NCBI RefSeq assembly: GCF_029543125.1
Contig: NZ_JARQWW010000002.1
Span: forward strand, 806,001-870,000
DNA from: Caulobacter segnis
GTDB taxonomy: Bacteria > Pseudomonadota > Alphaproteobacteria > Caulobacterales > Caulobacteraceae
Reading direction: 5' to 3'
Length of the DNA stretch: 64,000 nt
Each line of letters begins with the position of its first letter. Within the stretch, counting starts at the first letter, position 1. This document shows, piece after piece, positions 42,004 through 51,549 of the stretch. The position numbers and the translations under genes are program-made. The notes beneath the pieces were generated by a model. That model was given only the letters and a program-made list of their open reading frames with translations, searched no databases and had not been told where the DNA came from.

Positions 42004-44832
42004 CTACTTTCCCTTCAGCGAGGCGCTGTCGAGGTTGAGCTGATTCACCGGGATCACCTCGGCCTGCGGCAGCGCCTGCACAACGCTGTCGCCCATCTGG
42101 CTGCGGTCGCCGACGATGACGACGCTGGCTTTGGCGGGATCGAGGCTGGTGCGGGCGAAGGCCTGAACGTCGGCGGGGGTCACCGCCTCGACCTTGGCCG
42201 TGTAGCGTTGGATCTCGCTCAGATCGATGCCGTTGAAAGACAGGTCGCCCAGGATGCCGGCCAGGCCCCCGGCGGTGCCCAGGGAGCGGCCGTAGCCGCC
42301 GATCAGCACCGACTTGCGGGCGGTCAGCTCCTCCGGCGCGGCGGGCTGGGCGGCCAGGCGGGTCAGCTCGGCGCGGATCAGGCCGACCACCTCGCCGGCG
42401 GACTCGTTCTTGGTCTGGGCCGAGGCGGAGAAGCCGCCGGTGGTCAGGCGCGGCGAGAGGCCGGAATTGGCGCCGTAGGACAGGCCGCGCTTGATGCGGA
42501 TCTCCTGGTTCAGGCGGGCCGAATAGCCGCCGCCCAGCACGCTGTTGGTGACGATGCCGGCGTAGTAGCTCGGGTCCTTGCGGGCGATGGCGGTCTTGGC
42601 CAGCACCACGGCCGCCTGGCCGGTGCCGGGCAGGTCGATGATCACCTGGCGCGGTGCGGCGGCCGGGTTCACGGCCGGGGCGGTCAGAGGCTTGCCGGTG
42701 GAGGCCTTCCAGTCGCCGAAGGCGGTGCGCGCCAGGGCGAAGCCCTCATCGGGAGTGATGTCGCCGGTCAGGACCAGGACCGCATTGTCCGGCCGCCAAG
42801 CGCCCTGGTGCAGGGCGGCCAGGTCGGCGCGGGCGATCCTGGGCAGGGAGGCGGGCGTGCCGCCGGCCACGTGGCCCATGGGCGTGCCGGCGTAGAGCAC
42901 CGGAGCGGTGACGAAACCCGCGAGAGAGCCCGGCTGCTGGTACGACACCTTCAGCCCGTCGAGGGACTGGCTGCGGATGCGTTCGATCTCCTCGTCCTTG
43001 AAGGCCGGGTTGCGGGCCAGGTCCGAGAAGATGGTCATGGCGGGGGTGAGGTTGCTCTTCACCACGCTGAGGCTGAGCGAGGACGACTCCCAGCCCGAGC
43101 CCGCCGACAGGTTGGCGCCGAGGGCCTCGCTCTGGGCGGCGATGTCCTGGGCGCTGCGGGTGGCGGTGCCCTCGGTCAGCAGGTCCGCCATCAGGCTGGC
43201 GGTTCCGGCCTTGCCCTCGGGGTCGGAGGAGGCGCCGGCCTTCACCGTGAGCTGGGCGGCGACCAGCGGCAGGGCCGAGCTCTTGGCCACCACCACCTTC
43301 AGGCCGTTGGGCAGGGTCGTCTCGCTAGGCGAGGGCAGGATCGGGTTCACCGCCTGGCCCACCGGCGGCGGCGCCTGGCGCTGACCTTCGGGGCGCAGGG
43401 TGACGATCTCGCCCGCGAACTTGACGCTGGGCACGACAGGGGTCGGGGTCGTGACCGCCGCCTCGCCCTTGGGCCGTTCGGATTCGGGCAGGTAGCGGAT
43501 GGTCACGCCGCGGTCGTCGCGCATGTACTTGCGGGCGGCGGCCTGCACGTCGGCGGCGGTGACGGCCGACAGTTCGGCCACGGCGCTGTTGGCCTTGGCG
43601 GCGTCGCCTTCGGTCATCACGGCGTAGCCGAGCGCGAAGGCGCGGTTGTCGATGGTCTCGCGGTCACGGACGGCGGCGGCGATCAGCTCGGTCTTGGCCT
43701 CGTCCAGCTCGGCGGCTGTGACGGGGGTGTCGCGGATGCGGGCCACCTCGGCCTTCAGCAAGGCCTCGTTCTCGGCGATGGTCTTGCCGCCGGCCACGAT
43801 GGCGCCGGCATAGATCAGGCCCGGCTGGGCCGGCAGGTCGGCGCCGGAGAAGGCCTCCACCGCCACCTGCTTGTCATAGACCAGGGTGTTGTAGAGCCGG
43901 GACGACTTGCCGCCCGACAGGATGGTGTTGAGCACCGCCGTGGCGGCGGCGTCCTTGTCCGAAGCCTTCGGGCCGAGCCAGGTGGTCACCACGGCGGGCA
44001 GCGGCACATTGGGGCCGTAGGTGGTGACGGTTTTCGGGCCGGTGCGGGCCGGCTCCACCGCCGTGACGCGCGGCAGGGGCGTCGAGGGCGTCTTGATGGG
44101 CGCCAGATACTTGTCGACCCAGGCGTTGAACTGGGTTTCGTCGAAGTTGCCGACCACGATCAGGGCGGCGTTGTCCGGCCGGTAGTAGGTGGCGTGGAAG
44201 GCGCGCACGTCGTCGATGGTGGCGGCGTCCAGCTCCTCGATCGAGCCGATGCCGGGGCGCTTGTACGGGTGCGTCGTGTAGGAGTTCTGCGGGATGTAGA
44301 GGCCGAACAGCCGGCCGTAGGGCTGGGCTAGGATGCGCTGACGCAGCTCCTCCTTCACCACGTCGCGTTCGGACTTGAAGATCGCCTCGTCCACCACCAG
44401 GGCGCCCAGGCGCTGGGACTCCGCCCACAGAAGGCGCTCCAGATGCGCCGCCGGCACCACCTCGTAATAGTTGGTGAAGTCGTCATAGGTGGAGGCGTTG
44501 TTGAAGCCGCCCACGTCCTCGGTCAGGCGATCCAGCGTCTCGGACGGCATGTCGCGCGTGGCCTTGAACATCATGTGTTCGAACAGGTGCGCGAAGCCGG
44601 AGCGGCCGTTGGGGTCGTCCTTGGACCCGACGCCGTACCAGACCTGGACGGTCACGTTCGGGGTCGCCGCGTCGCGCGACCAGTAGACCTTCATGCCGTT
44701 CGCTAGGGTCCGCTCCTTGTAGGCGATGGGCGGGACGGCGATCTCGGCGGCGACCGCAGGGGCGGCGGCCAAGCCGGTCAGGGCGGTGGTCGAAAGCGCG
44801 AAGGCGAGGACGGCGGCTTTGGCGAGGCGCAT
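42004..44832 (-). CDS. M16-family zinc protease, two-domain periplasmic
   Basis: This 942-aa pitrilysin-like protein has a signal peptide (AKAAVLAFALSTTALTGLAA, cleavage near AVAAE at residue 30). The inverted zinc motif HLFEH is at residues 82-86, with the further Glu in VVKEELRQR. The second M16 domain (about 500-900) lacks HxxEH, as usual for the partner half. The ATG at 44832 starts directly before the signal peptide. It probably degrades peptides in the periplasm. Confidence 0.93.
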   Translation of the reverse strand: MRLAKAAVLAFALSTTALTGLAAAPAVAAEIAVPPIAYKERTLANGMKVYWSRDAATPNVTVQVWYGVGSKDDPNGRSGFAHLFEHMMFKATRDMPSETLDRLTEDVGGFNNASTYDDFTNYYEVVPAAHLERLLWAESQRLGALVVDEAIFKSERDVVKEELRQRILAQPYGRLFGLYIPQNSYTTHPYKRPGIGSIEELDAATIDDVRAFHATYYRPDNAALIVVGNFDETQFNAWVDKYLAPIKTPSTPLPRVTAVEPARTGPKTVTTYGPNVPLPAVVTTWLGPKASDKDAAATAVLNTILSGGKSSRLYNTLVYDKQVAVEAFSGADLPAQPGLIYAGAIVAGGKTIAENEALLKAEVARIRDTPVTAAELDEAKTELIAAAVRDRETIDNRAFALGYAVMTEGDAAKANSAVAELSAVTAADVQAAARKYMRDDRGVTIRYLPESERPKGEAAVTTPTPVVPSVKFAGEIVTLRPEGQRQAPPPVGQAVNPILPSPSETTLPNGLKVVVAKSSALPLVAAQLTVKAGASSDPEGKAGTASLMADLLTEGTATRSAQDIAAQSEALGANLSAGSGWESSSLSLSVVKSNLTPAMTIFSDLARNPAFKDEEIERIRSQSLDGLKVSYQQPGSLAGFVTAPVLYAGTPMGHVAGGTPASLPRIARADLAALHQGAWRPDNAVLVLTGDITPDEGFALARTAFGDWKASTGKPLTAPAVNPAAAPRQVIIDLPGTGQAAVVLAKTAIARKDPSYYAGIVTNSVLGGGYSARLNQEIRIKRGLSYGANSGLSPRLTTGGFSASAQTKNESAGEVVGLIRAELTRLAAQPAAPEELTARKSVLIGGYGRSLGTAGGLAGILGDLSFNGIDLSEIQRYTAKVEAVTPADVQAFARTSLDPAKASVVIVGDRSQMGDSVVQALPQAEVIPVNQLNLDSASLKGK

Positions 44833-44919
44833 GAGGGTCTCCAGATGGAACGGAGACCCTAGCACCGGCCCTCAGCCTGGGAAGATTACGGAACGGTCAT
44901 CTTGCCACGCAGGCGCGGA

Positions 44920-46854
<1,935 letters not shown>

Positions 46855-46957
46855 GGGTCTTCTCCCGCTTATCGTTGCGGGGAACTATGCGGACCGCGAG
46901 AGGCGGCGCAAGCAGACCAATCGACTATCCGACGCGGAAGTCTTATACGCCGCCGCT

Positions 46958-48619
46958 ATGTATCAAGGTCTCTCCCACACCGCCCAGGCCGCCAAGGCGT
47001 GGCCGTTCGAGCAAGCCCGCGCCCTGCTGGCCCGCGTCCTGCGCATCCGTCTGTCCGACGCCGAGCGCGATCTCGCCGCGACGCTGATCAATGCGGGCAA
47101 AACGGACGAGGCGGTGAAGACCCTGCCGGCGCTGCAACGGCCGGTGATCTTCGAGACCGGCTACGGCCCGTCGGGCCTGCCGCACCTGGGCACCTTCGGC
47201 GAAGTGGCGCGCACGACCATGGTCCGCGCGGCGTTCCGCGCCCTGACCGACGACGCCATCCCCACGCGCCTGATCTCGTTCAGCGACGACATGGACGGCC
47301 TACGCAAGGTTCCCGAGAACATCGAGAACAAGGCGGTGCTGGAAGCGGACCTCGGCAAGCCCCTGACCGTGGTGCGCGACCCGTTTGGCACGCATGACAG
47401 CTTCGGCGCGCACAACAACGCCCGCCTGCAGGCGTTCCTCGACGGCTTCGGCTTCGAGTACGAATTCATCTCCGCCACCGACTGCTACAAGGGCGGCCGT
47501 TTTGACGAGACCTTGCTGATCGCCCTGGAGCGTTTCGACGCCATCCAGAAGGTGATGCTGCCGACCCTGGGCGAGGAGCGCCGCGCCACCTATTCGCCGT
47601 TCCTGCCGGTGAGCCCGACCACGGGCCGCGTGCTGCAGGTCCCGACCCTGGAGCGCAATGTCGCCAAGGGCACGATCGTCTTCGAGGATGAGAACGGCGA
47701 GAAGACCGAGGTTCCGGTCACCGGCGGCCATGTGAAGATGCAGTGGAAGCCCGACTGGGCCATGCGCTGGACGGCCCTGGGTGTCGACTACGAAATGGCC
47801 GGCAAGGACCTGATCGACAGCGTCAAGGTCAGCTCGCAGATCTGCAAGATCCTGGGTGGGACGCCGCCGGAAGGGTTCAACTACGAGCTCTTCCTCGACG
47901 AGAACAACCAGAAGATCTCCAAGTCCAAGGGCAACGGCCTGACGATGGAGGACTGGCTGCGCTACGGCGCGCCCGAGAGCCTGTCCTACTACATGTTCCA
48001 GAGCCCGAAGTCGGCCAAGAAGCTGTACTTCGACGTCATCCCCAAGGCGACGGACGAGTATCTGCAGCAGCTGGACGCCTATCCGCGCCAGGACGAGAAC
48101 CAGCAGCTGGGCAATCCGGTGTGGCACGTCCATTCGGCCCGCCCGCCGCAATACGGCTCGCCGGTCAGCTTCTCACTGCTGCTGAATCTGGTGTCGGCGG
48201 CGGATGCGTCCACCAAGGATATCCTGTGGGGCTTCCTCAGCCGCTACATCCCCGGCGCCGACGCGCAGAGCCAGCCGCTGCTGGACCGCCTGGCGGGCTA
48301 CGCGATCAACTACTACGAGGACTTCGTGAAGCCGAACAAGGCGTTCCGGGCTCCGACCGAGCAGGAACGCGCGGCCATGCTGGACCTGCTGGCCCGCTTC
48401 AAGGCCCTGCCGGAAGGCTGCCAGGACGCGGAAGTCATCCAGAACGAGGTCTATGCCGCGGGCAAGGATGGCGGGTTCGAGCCGCTGCGCGCCTGGTTCC
48501 AGGGTCTGTATGAAGTCCTGCTCGGCCAGAGCCAGGGGCCGCGTTTCGGCTCATTCGCCGCGATCTTTGGTCTGGATCGGACGATTCAGCTCATCGAGAG
48601 CAAGATTATTGCGGACTAA
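46958..48619 (+). CDS. lysK: Class I lysyl-tRNA synthetase
   Basis: This 553-aa class I enzyme is the type found in most alphaproteobacteria. The HIGH-equivalent is [13 protein letters not shown] (about residues 69-81) and the KMSKS-equivalent is [11 protein letters not shown] (about 324-334). The ATG at 46958 begins [20 protein letters not shown]; earlier in-frame ATGs run into the acs 5' end and are unlikely. A full CtrA-type box lies seven bases after the stop. Confidence 0.95.
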   Translation: MYQGLSHTAQAAKAWPFEQARALLARVLRIRLSDAERDLAATLINAGKTDEAVKTLPALQRPVIFETGYGPSGLPHLGTFGEVARTTMVRAAFRALTDDAIPTRLISFSDDMDGLRKVPENIENKAVLEADLGKPLTVVRDPFGTHDSFGAHNNARLQAFLDGFGFEYEFISATDCYKGGRFDETLLIALERFDAIQKVMLPTLGEERRATYSPFLPVSPTTGRVLQVPTLERNVAKGTIVFEDENGEKTEVPVTGGHVKMQWKPDWAMRWTALGVDYEMAGKDLIDSVKVSSQICKILGGTPPEGFNYELFLDENNQKISKSKGNGLTMEDWLRYGAPESLSYYMFQSPKSAKKLYFDVIPKATDEYLQQLDAYPRQDENQQLGNPVWHVHSARPPQYGSPVSFSLLLNLVSAADASTKDILWGFLSRYIPGADAQSQPLLDRLAGYAINYYEDFVKPNKAFRAPTEQERAAMLDLLARFKALPEGCQDAEVIQNEVYAAGKDGGFEPLRAWFQGLYEVLLGQSQGPRFGSFAAIFGLDRTIQLIESKIIAD

Positions 48620-48625
48620 TGACGG

Positions 48626-48640
48626 TTAACGGAGAATTAA
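48626..48640. promoter_or_regulatory. CtrA-type binding box TTAA-N7-TTAA
   Basis: TTAA at 48626-48629 and TTAA at 48637-48640 are separated by exactly seven bases, a perfect full CtrA consensus. It is about 150 bases before the first urcA start, in an AT-rich stretch that contrasts with the GC-rich genes. ChpT, which phosphorylates CtrA, is encoded at 31244. Confidence 0.55.
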
Positions 48641-48675
48641 TTCTGTCATATCCAGCATTACAGGTATGTAATTGC

Positions 48676-48704
48676 ATTAAATGGGCGTAATGACGGCAAA
48701 TTAA
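48676..48704 (+). promoter_or_regulatory. Promoter element shared by the two urcA genes, copy 1
   Basis: ATTAAAT-N4-GTAATGAC at 48676-48694, six bases, then TTAA at 48701-48704. The same arrangement with identical spacing is at 49291-49319 before the second urcA gene. It contains TTAA-N7-TAAT, one mismatch from a CtrA box. Confidence 0.5.
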
Positions 48705-48789
48705 CATGACCATTCCCTGAGCGGCGAGGTATCTCTTCCTCACGTTCAACGGCGGCCGAGGAATGGTCGCCCACTAGGGGAATAAGATC

Positions 48790-49059
48790 ATGTTCAAGAC
48801 CGTCATCACCGCCGCCGCTCTCACTGTCGCTCTGGCCGGCGCCGCCCAAGCCCAAGTGTCCGTGAAGGTCTCCGACCTGGACCTGTCCAAGGCCGCCGGC
48901 GCCGCCAAGCTGGAGCAGCGCATCGCCCGCGCCGGCCGCGCCGTCTGCAACACCGAGCGCGCCTCCTGGTCGCGTGCTCCGGAATGCCGCGCCGCTGTCC
49001 GCGCTGAAGTCCAGTCGCAACTGGCTTCGACCAACGCGATCCAGCTGGCCTCGCGCTAA
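48790..49059 (+). CDS. UrcA family secreted protein, copy 1
   Basis: This 89-aa protein has a cleavable signal peptide (TVITAAALTVALAGAAQAQ). The mature UrcA domain contains VKVSDLDLSKAAGAAKLEQR, RAGRAVC and ECRAAVRAEVQSQ, with two Cys that could form a disulfide. Its function is unknown; UrcA proteins are frequent in Caulobacterales and sphingomonads. A GGGGA ribosome site lies about ten bases upstream. The next gene is a paralogue. Confidence 0.88.
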   Translation: MFKTVITAAALTVALAGAAQAQVSVKVSDLDLSKAAGAAKLEQRIARAGRAVCNTERASWSRAPECRAAVRAEVQSQLASTNAIQLASR

Positions 49060-49117
49060 GCCGAGCTAATCCTCCCGGACATACCCCCCCAATCCTCCAG
49101 TTCGGGAGGATTCAAGG

Positions 49118-49155
49118 AGCGGGCCGCCTTCCTCCCGGGCGGCCCGCTTTTCTTT
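49118..49155 (+). terminator. Intrinsic terminator after first urcA gene
   Basis: The stem AGCGGGCCGCC / GGCGGCCCGCT runs into TTTTCTTTT. A smaller inverted repeat, AATCCTCC / GGAGGATT, precedes it at 49091-49112. From 49156 to 49290 the sequence is AT-rich with no gene that I can see. Confidence 0.85.
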
Positions 49156-49290
49156 TGCCTGAAGCCTCGCCGTGGCCGCTCAAGAGCGGCGGCGCCGCAA
49201 TTGCGCCGTTAAAAGCAACTTTTGCATCTTTCAGCACTGTTTGAATTAATTGTCGCGATGAATACAAAAATGTTGCTTTGATTTGTCTTG

Positions 49291-49319
49291 ATTAAATCAG
49301 TGTAATGACTCCGAGTTAA
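49291..49319 (+). promoter_or_regulatory. Promoter element shared by the two urcA genes, copy 2
   Basis: ATTAAAT-N4-GTAATGAC at 49291-49309, six bases, then TTAA at 49316-49319, matching the layout at 48676-48704. It overlaps a GACTC (GANTC, CcrM-type) site at 49307-49311. Confidence 0.5.
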
Positions 49320-49413
49320 GATGCGTTCTTTATGACGCGGCAGTATTCATTTCCTCGGTTCACAACGACGGCCGCCAAGCCCCCGCAAGGCCGTCAGCAC
49401 CGGAGAGTTGGAA

Positions 49414-49692
49414 ATGCTCAAGACCGTTCTTGCCGCCGCAGCCTTCGGCAGCTTCATCATCGCCGCCGGCGCCAGCCAGGCTGAAGTGGCCGTGAAGTTC
49501 AGCGACCTCGACCTGACCAAGGCGTCCGGCGCCGCCAAGCTGGAGCAGCGCATCACCCGCGCCGGCCGCGCCCTGTGCGCGCAAGACCGCGGCTCCTGGG
49601 GCCGCCAGGCCGACTGCCGCGCCGCCGTCCGCCAGGAATTCCAGACCAAGCTCGCGGCGGTCCGTCCGGCGGTCCAGTTCGCGGCCCGCTGA
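49414..49692 (+). CDS. UrcA family secreted protein, copy 2
   Basis: This 92-aa protein has a signal peptide (MLKTVLAAAAFGSFIIAAGA, cleavage near SQAE). The domain VKFSDLDLTKASGAAKLEQR, RAGRALC and DCRAAVRQEFQTK aligns with copy 1 throughout, including both Cys. The ATG at 49414 has GGAGAG six bases upstream. It is a tandem duplicate whose promoter element is also duplicated. Confidence 0.87.
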   Translation: MLKTVLAAAAFGSFIIAAGASQAEVAVKFSDLDLTKASGAAKLEQRITRAGRALCAQDRGSWGRQADCRAAVRQEFQTKLAAVRPAVQFAAR

Positions 49693-49715
49693 TCACTGTA
49701 GAACAGGCGTCGATG

Positions 49716-49743
49716 GGCCGCTCCGTTCGGGGCGGCCTTTTCG
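49716..49743 (+). terminator. Intrinsic terminator after second urcA gene
   Basis: The stem GGCCGCTCC / GGGGCGGCC (one G-T pair) with a short loop is followed by TTTT. Confidence 0.75.
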
Positions 49744-49749
49744 TTTGAG

Positions 49750-50391
49750 CTATTGGCTGGCCCAGAGGATCCGGGCGATCCAGGCGATTTCGCGCCGGTC
49801 GAGGGTGCGGCCCTCATACTCCGGATTGAGCGAGGCCAGTTCGATGCGGCTGGCGGTGATGCGGACCAACTCCTTGGCCATCACTTCGCCCTCCAGGGTC
49901 TTGACCACCACGCGGTCGCCGCGCCGGGCCTCGGTGGCCGGGGAGACCACGATGCGGTCGCCGTCGCGATAGACGGGGGACATGGAGTCTCCGGCGATCT
50001 CCAGGGCGTAGACGCCGTCCTTGGCCACACCAGGAAAGTCCACCTCGTCCCAGCCCTGGCCGACCGGATAGCCGGCGTCGTCGAAGAAACCGTCGGAGCC
50101 CGCCTGGGCGAAGCCGATCAGGGGCACGCCGCGATGGGCGACCGGGCGGCCGCCCTCGGACAGGGCGGCGAATTCGCTGAGACTGACGCCGGTGGCGTCC
50201 AGGACCTTGGCCAGGCTTTCGGTGGACGGCCAGCGGGGGCGGGCGTCCGCCTCGCCGCCGAAGCGCTTGGAGCGGTTGAAGCTGGTGGCGTCGAGGCCCG
50301 CCAGCTTGGCCAGGGCCGACGGCGTCATGTCGAAGCGCGCCGCCAGGGCGTCGATGGCCGACCAGATCTGCGAATGGGAGAGCGGCGACAT
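49750..50391 (-). CDS. S24/LexA-like transcriptional repressor with HTH domain
   Basis: This 213-aa protein has an N-terminal helix-turn-helix (about residues 5-65, with MTPSALAKLAGLDATSFNRS) and a C-terminal S24 autoprotease domain. All autocleavage elements are present: an Ala-Gly pair in GFAQAGSDG, Ser in AGDSMSPVYRDGD (about residue 138) and Lys in DRVVVKTLEG (about 174). It should repress its targets until self-cleavage, as CI- and LexA-type proteins do. Candidate operator repeats lie in its promoter region. It is not the canonical LexA, whose N-terminus differs. Confidence 0.88.
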   Translation of the reverse strand: MSPLSHSQIWSAIDALAARFDMTPSALAKLAGLDATSFNRSKRFGGEADARPRWPSTESLAKVLDATGVSLSEFAALSEGGRPVAHRGVPLIGFAQAGSDGFFDDAGYPVGQGWDEVDFPGVAKDGVYALEIAGDSMSPVYRDGDRIVVSPATEARRGDRVVVKTLEGEVMAKELVRITASRIELASLNPEYEGRTLDRREIAWIARILWASQ

Positions 50392-50430
50392 GGCCCTGCG
50401 GCCCGTATCCTTGCAGCGTGGTATGAGGAA

Positions 50431-50469
50431 AATAGGTCGCCCATTTAGGAATGTAAACCTAGAATAGGT
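50431..50469. promoter_or_regulatory. Candidate operator of the S24-type repressor
   Basis: Direct repeats AATAGGT at 50431-50437 and 50463-50469 flank the dyad TAGG-N8-CCTA at 50446-50461. The AT-rich block lies 40-80 bases before the repressor start, where an autoregulatory operator would be expected. Confidence 0.35.
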
Positions 50470-50546
50470 TGTCATTCATCGCCCCGCCAGGTCGCGAGCG
50501 CGAGGACGCCTGCCGTCCCGAACCCCGCGATGCCGATGACCTGCAA

Positions 50547-50865
50547 CTAGGCGCTGGCATCGCCGGCAGCGCCATAGATTCGGGCCATATGCGCCGCCGT
50601 AGCGATCGCCTGAAACCCGGCGGCGACCGTCGGCCAATCGCGCGGCGACTCCCACGCCATGGACAACAGACAGGTCAGCACGGCCAGATCGATCGCCAGA
50701 GTGGCCCGTGGCGTCGGCGACGATCTGGGTCAGGAGGGTGGCGATCCAGGCCAGGCTGAATAGGGCCGCGGCAACGCGCTCTTTCGGACCGCCCACGCGC
50801 GGGGCCTCCATCTCCGCCGCGAGCAGGCGCTTGGCGACCTGAGCGGCGATCTGCGGGTTATCCAA
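50547..50865 (-). pseudogene. Small membrane protein gene with a +1 frameshift
   Basis: Reading from a TTG at 50865, about 53 codons encode LDNPQIAAQVAKRLLAAEME and then a hydrophobic ALFSLAWIATLLTQIVADAT. The frame then loses sense. One base further on, the adjacent frame continues naturally with LAIDLAVLTCLLSMAWESP, a third helical block and MARIYGAAGDASA before a TAG at 50547-50549. One extra base in the GGG run (CCC at 50705-50707, plus strand) explains the break. The intact product would be about 105 aa with two membrane segments. Family not recognised. A sequencing error is the main alternative to a true pseudogene. Confidence 0.6.
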
Positions 50866-50960
50866 GCTGGTTTCCCGAGATCACGGTTGAGGCTGAGCGT
50901 CGCCGCGCCCGGCGGTGGTTATCAGCGGCATGCAGAGCCATTCGCACGGCGGCCCTTGCG

Positions 50961-50976
50961 TTGACGCTAACGTAAA
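50961..50976. promoter_or_regulatory. LiuR-like operator overlapping the merR/beta-oxidation promoter
   Basis: TTGACGCTAACGTAAA is a near-palindrome close to the TTTACGTAAACGTAAA-type site of MerR-family regulators of branched-chain and fatty acid degradation. TTGACG also serves as a -35, and TATAGA at 50982-50987 is a possible -10. The MerR gene starts 57 bases further on. Confidence 0.6.
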
Positions 50977-51033
50977 GGGAATATAGAGTTCTCGAACAAC
51001 AAGACCGCAAAGGTCGAGACAGGGAGCCGTCTG

Positions 51034-51516
51034 ATGCTTGCCGAGCTGCGTCGTCCGGAGCGGACCTTCACGATCCGCCAGCTATGCCAGGAATTCAAAG
51101 TCACTCCGCGCGCCCTGCGCTTCTATGAAGACAAGGGTCTGCTGGCGCCGTCGCGCGACGGGATGAACCGGGTCTATTCCTACAAGGATCGCGCCCGCCT
51201 TCAGCTCATCCTGCGCGGCAAGCGCGTGGGCCTGCCCCTGGCGGAGATCCGCGACATTCTCGAGCTCTACGGCGCCGAGGACGGCCCGGTGATGCAGAGC
51301 GCGCATTCGCTCAAGCGTTTCCGTCAGCGCATCAGCGAGATGGAGCAGCAACGCGAGGACATCGACCAGGCGATCAGCGAGCTGAAGACCGCCTGCGAGC
51401 GTCTGGAGAAACAACTGGCCGAGGTGCGCCCCGACCTGCTGCCGCGGGCGGAAGACTACGACCAGATGTTGCGGGCCCGTCTCGACGGCCACACCTATCC
51501 CCTTTCGGCCAAATAG
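51034..51516 (+). CDS. MerR family regulator, LiuR-like, of acyl-CoA degradation
   Basis: This 160-aa protein has an N-terminal MerR winged helix (about residues 12-80: FTIRQLCQEFKVTPRALRFY, EDKGLLAPSRDGMNRVYSYK). A long dimerisation coiled coil follows (about 90-135, SLKRFRQRISEMEQQREDID). No metal-binding Cys cluster is present, which fits the LiuR/acyl-CoA-responsive subgroup. It is followed after 33 bases by an acyl-CoA dehydrogenase gene and heads the beta-oxidation cluster. The site at 50961 probably mediates autoregulation. Confidence 0.9.
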   Translation: MLAELRRPERTFTIRQLCQEFKVTPRALRFYEDKGLLAPSRDGMNRVYSYKDRARLQLILRGKRVGLPLAEIRDILELYGAEDGPVMQSAHSLKRFRQRISEMEQQREDIDQAISELKTACERLEKQLAEVRPDLLPRAEDYDQMLRARLDGHTYPLSAK

Positions 51517-51549
51517 CCGTTTTCAACGCCTTCCCAGTTCGGAGCACCC

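Noticed and set aside
46881..46910. GGAAC in the acs-lysK intergenic region
   Set aside because: No CGTT at the required distance.
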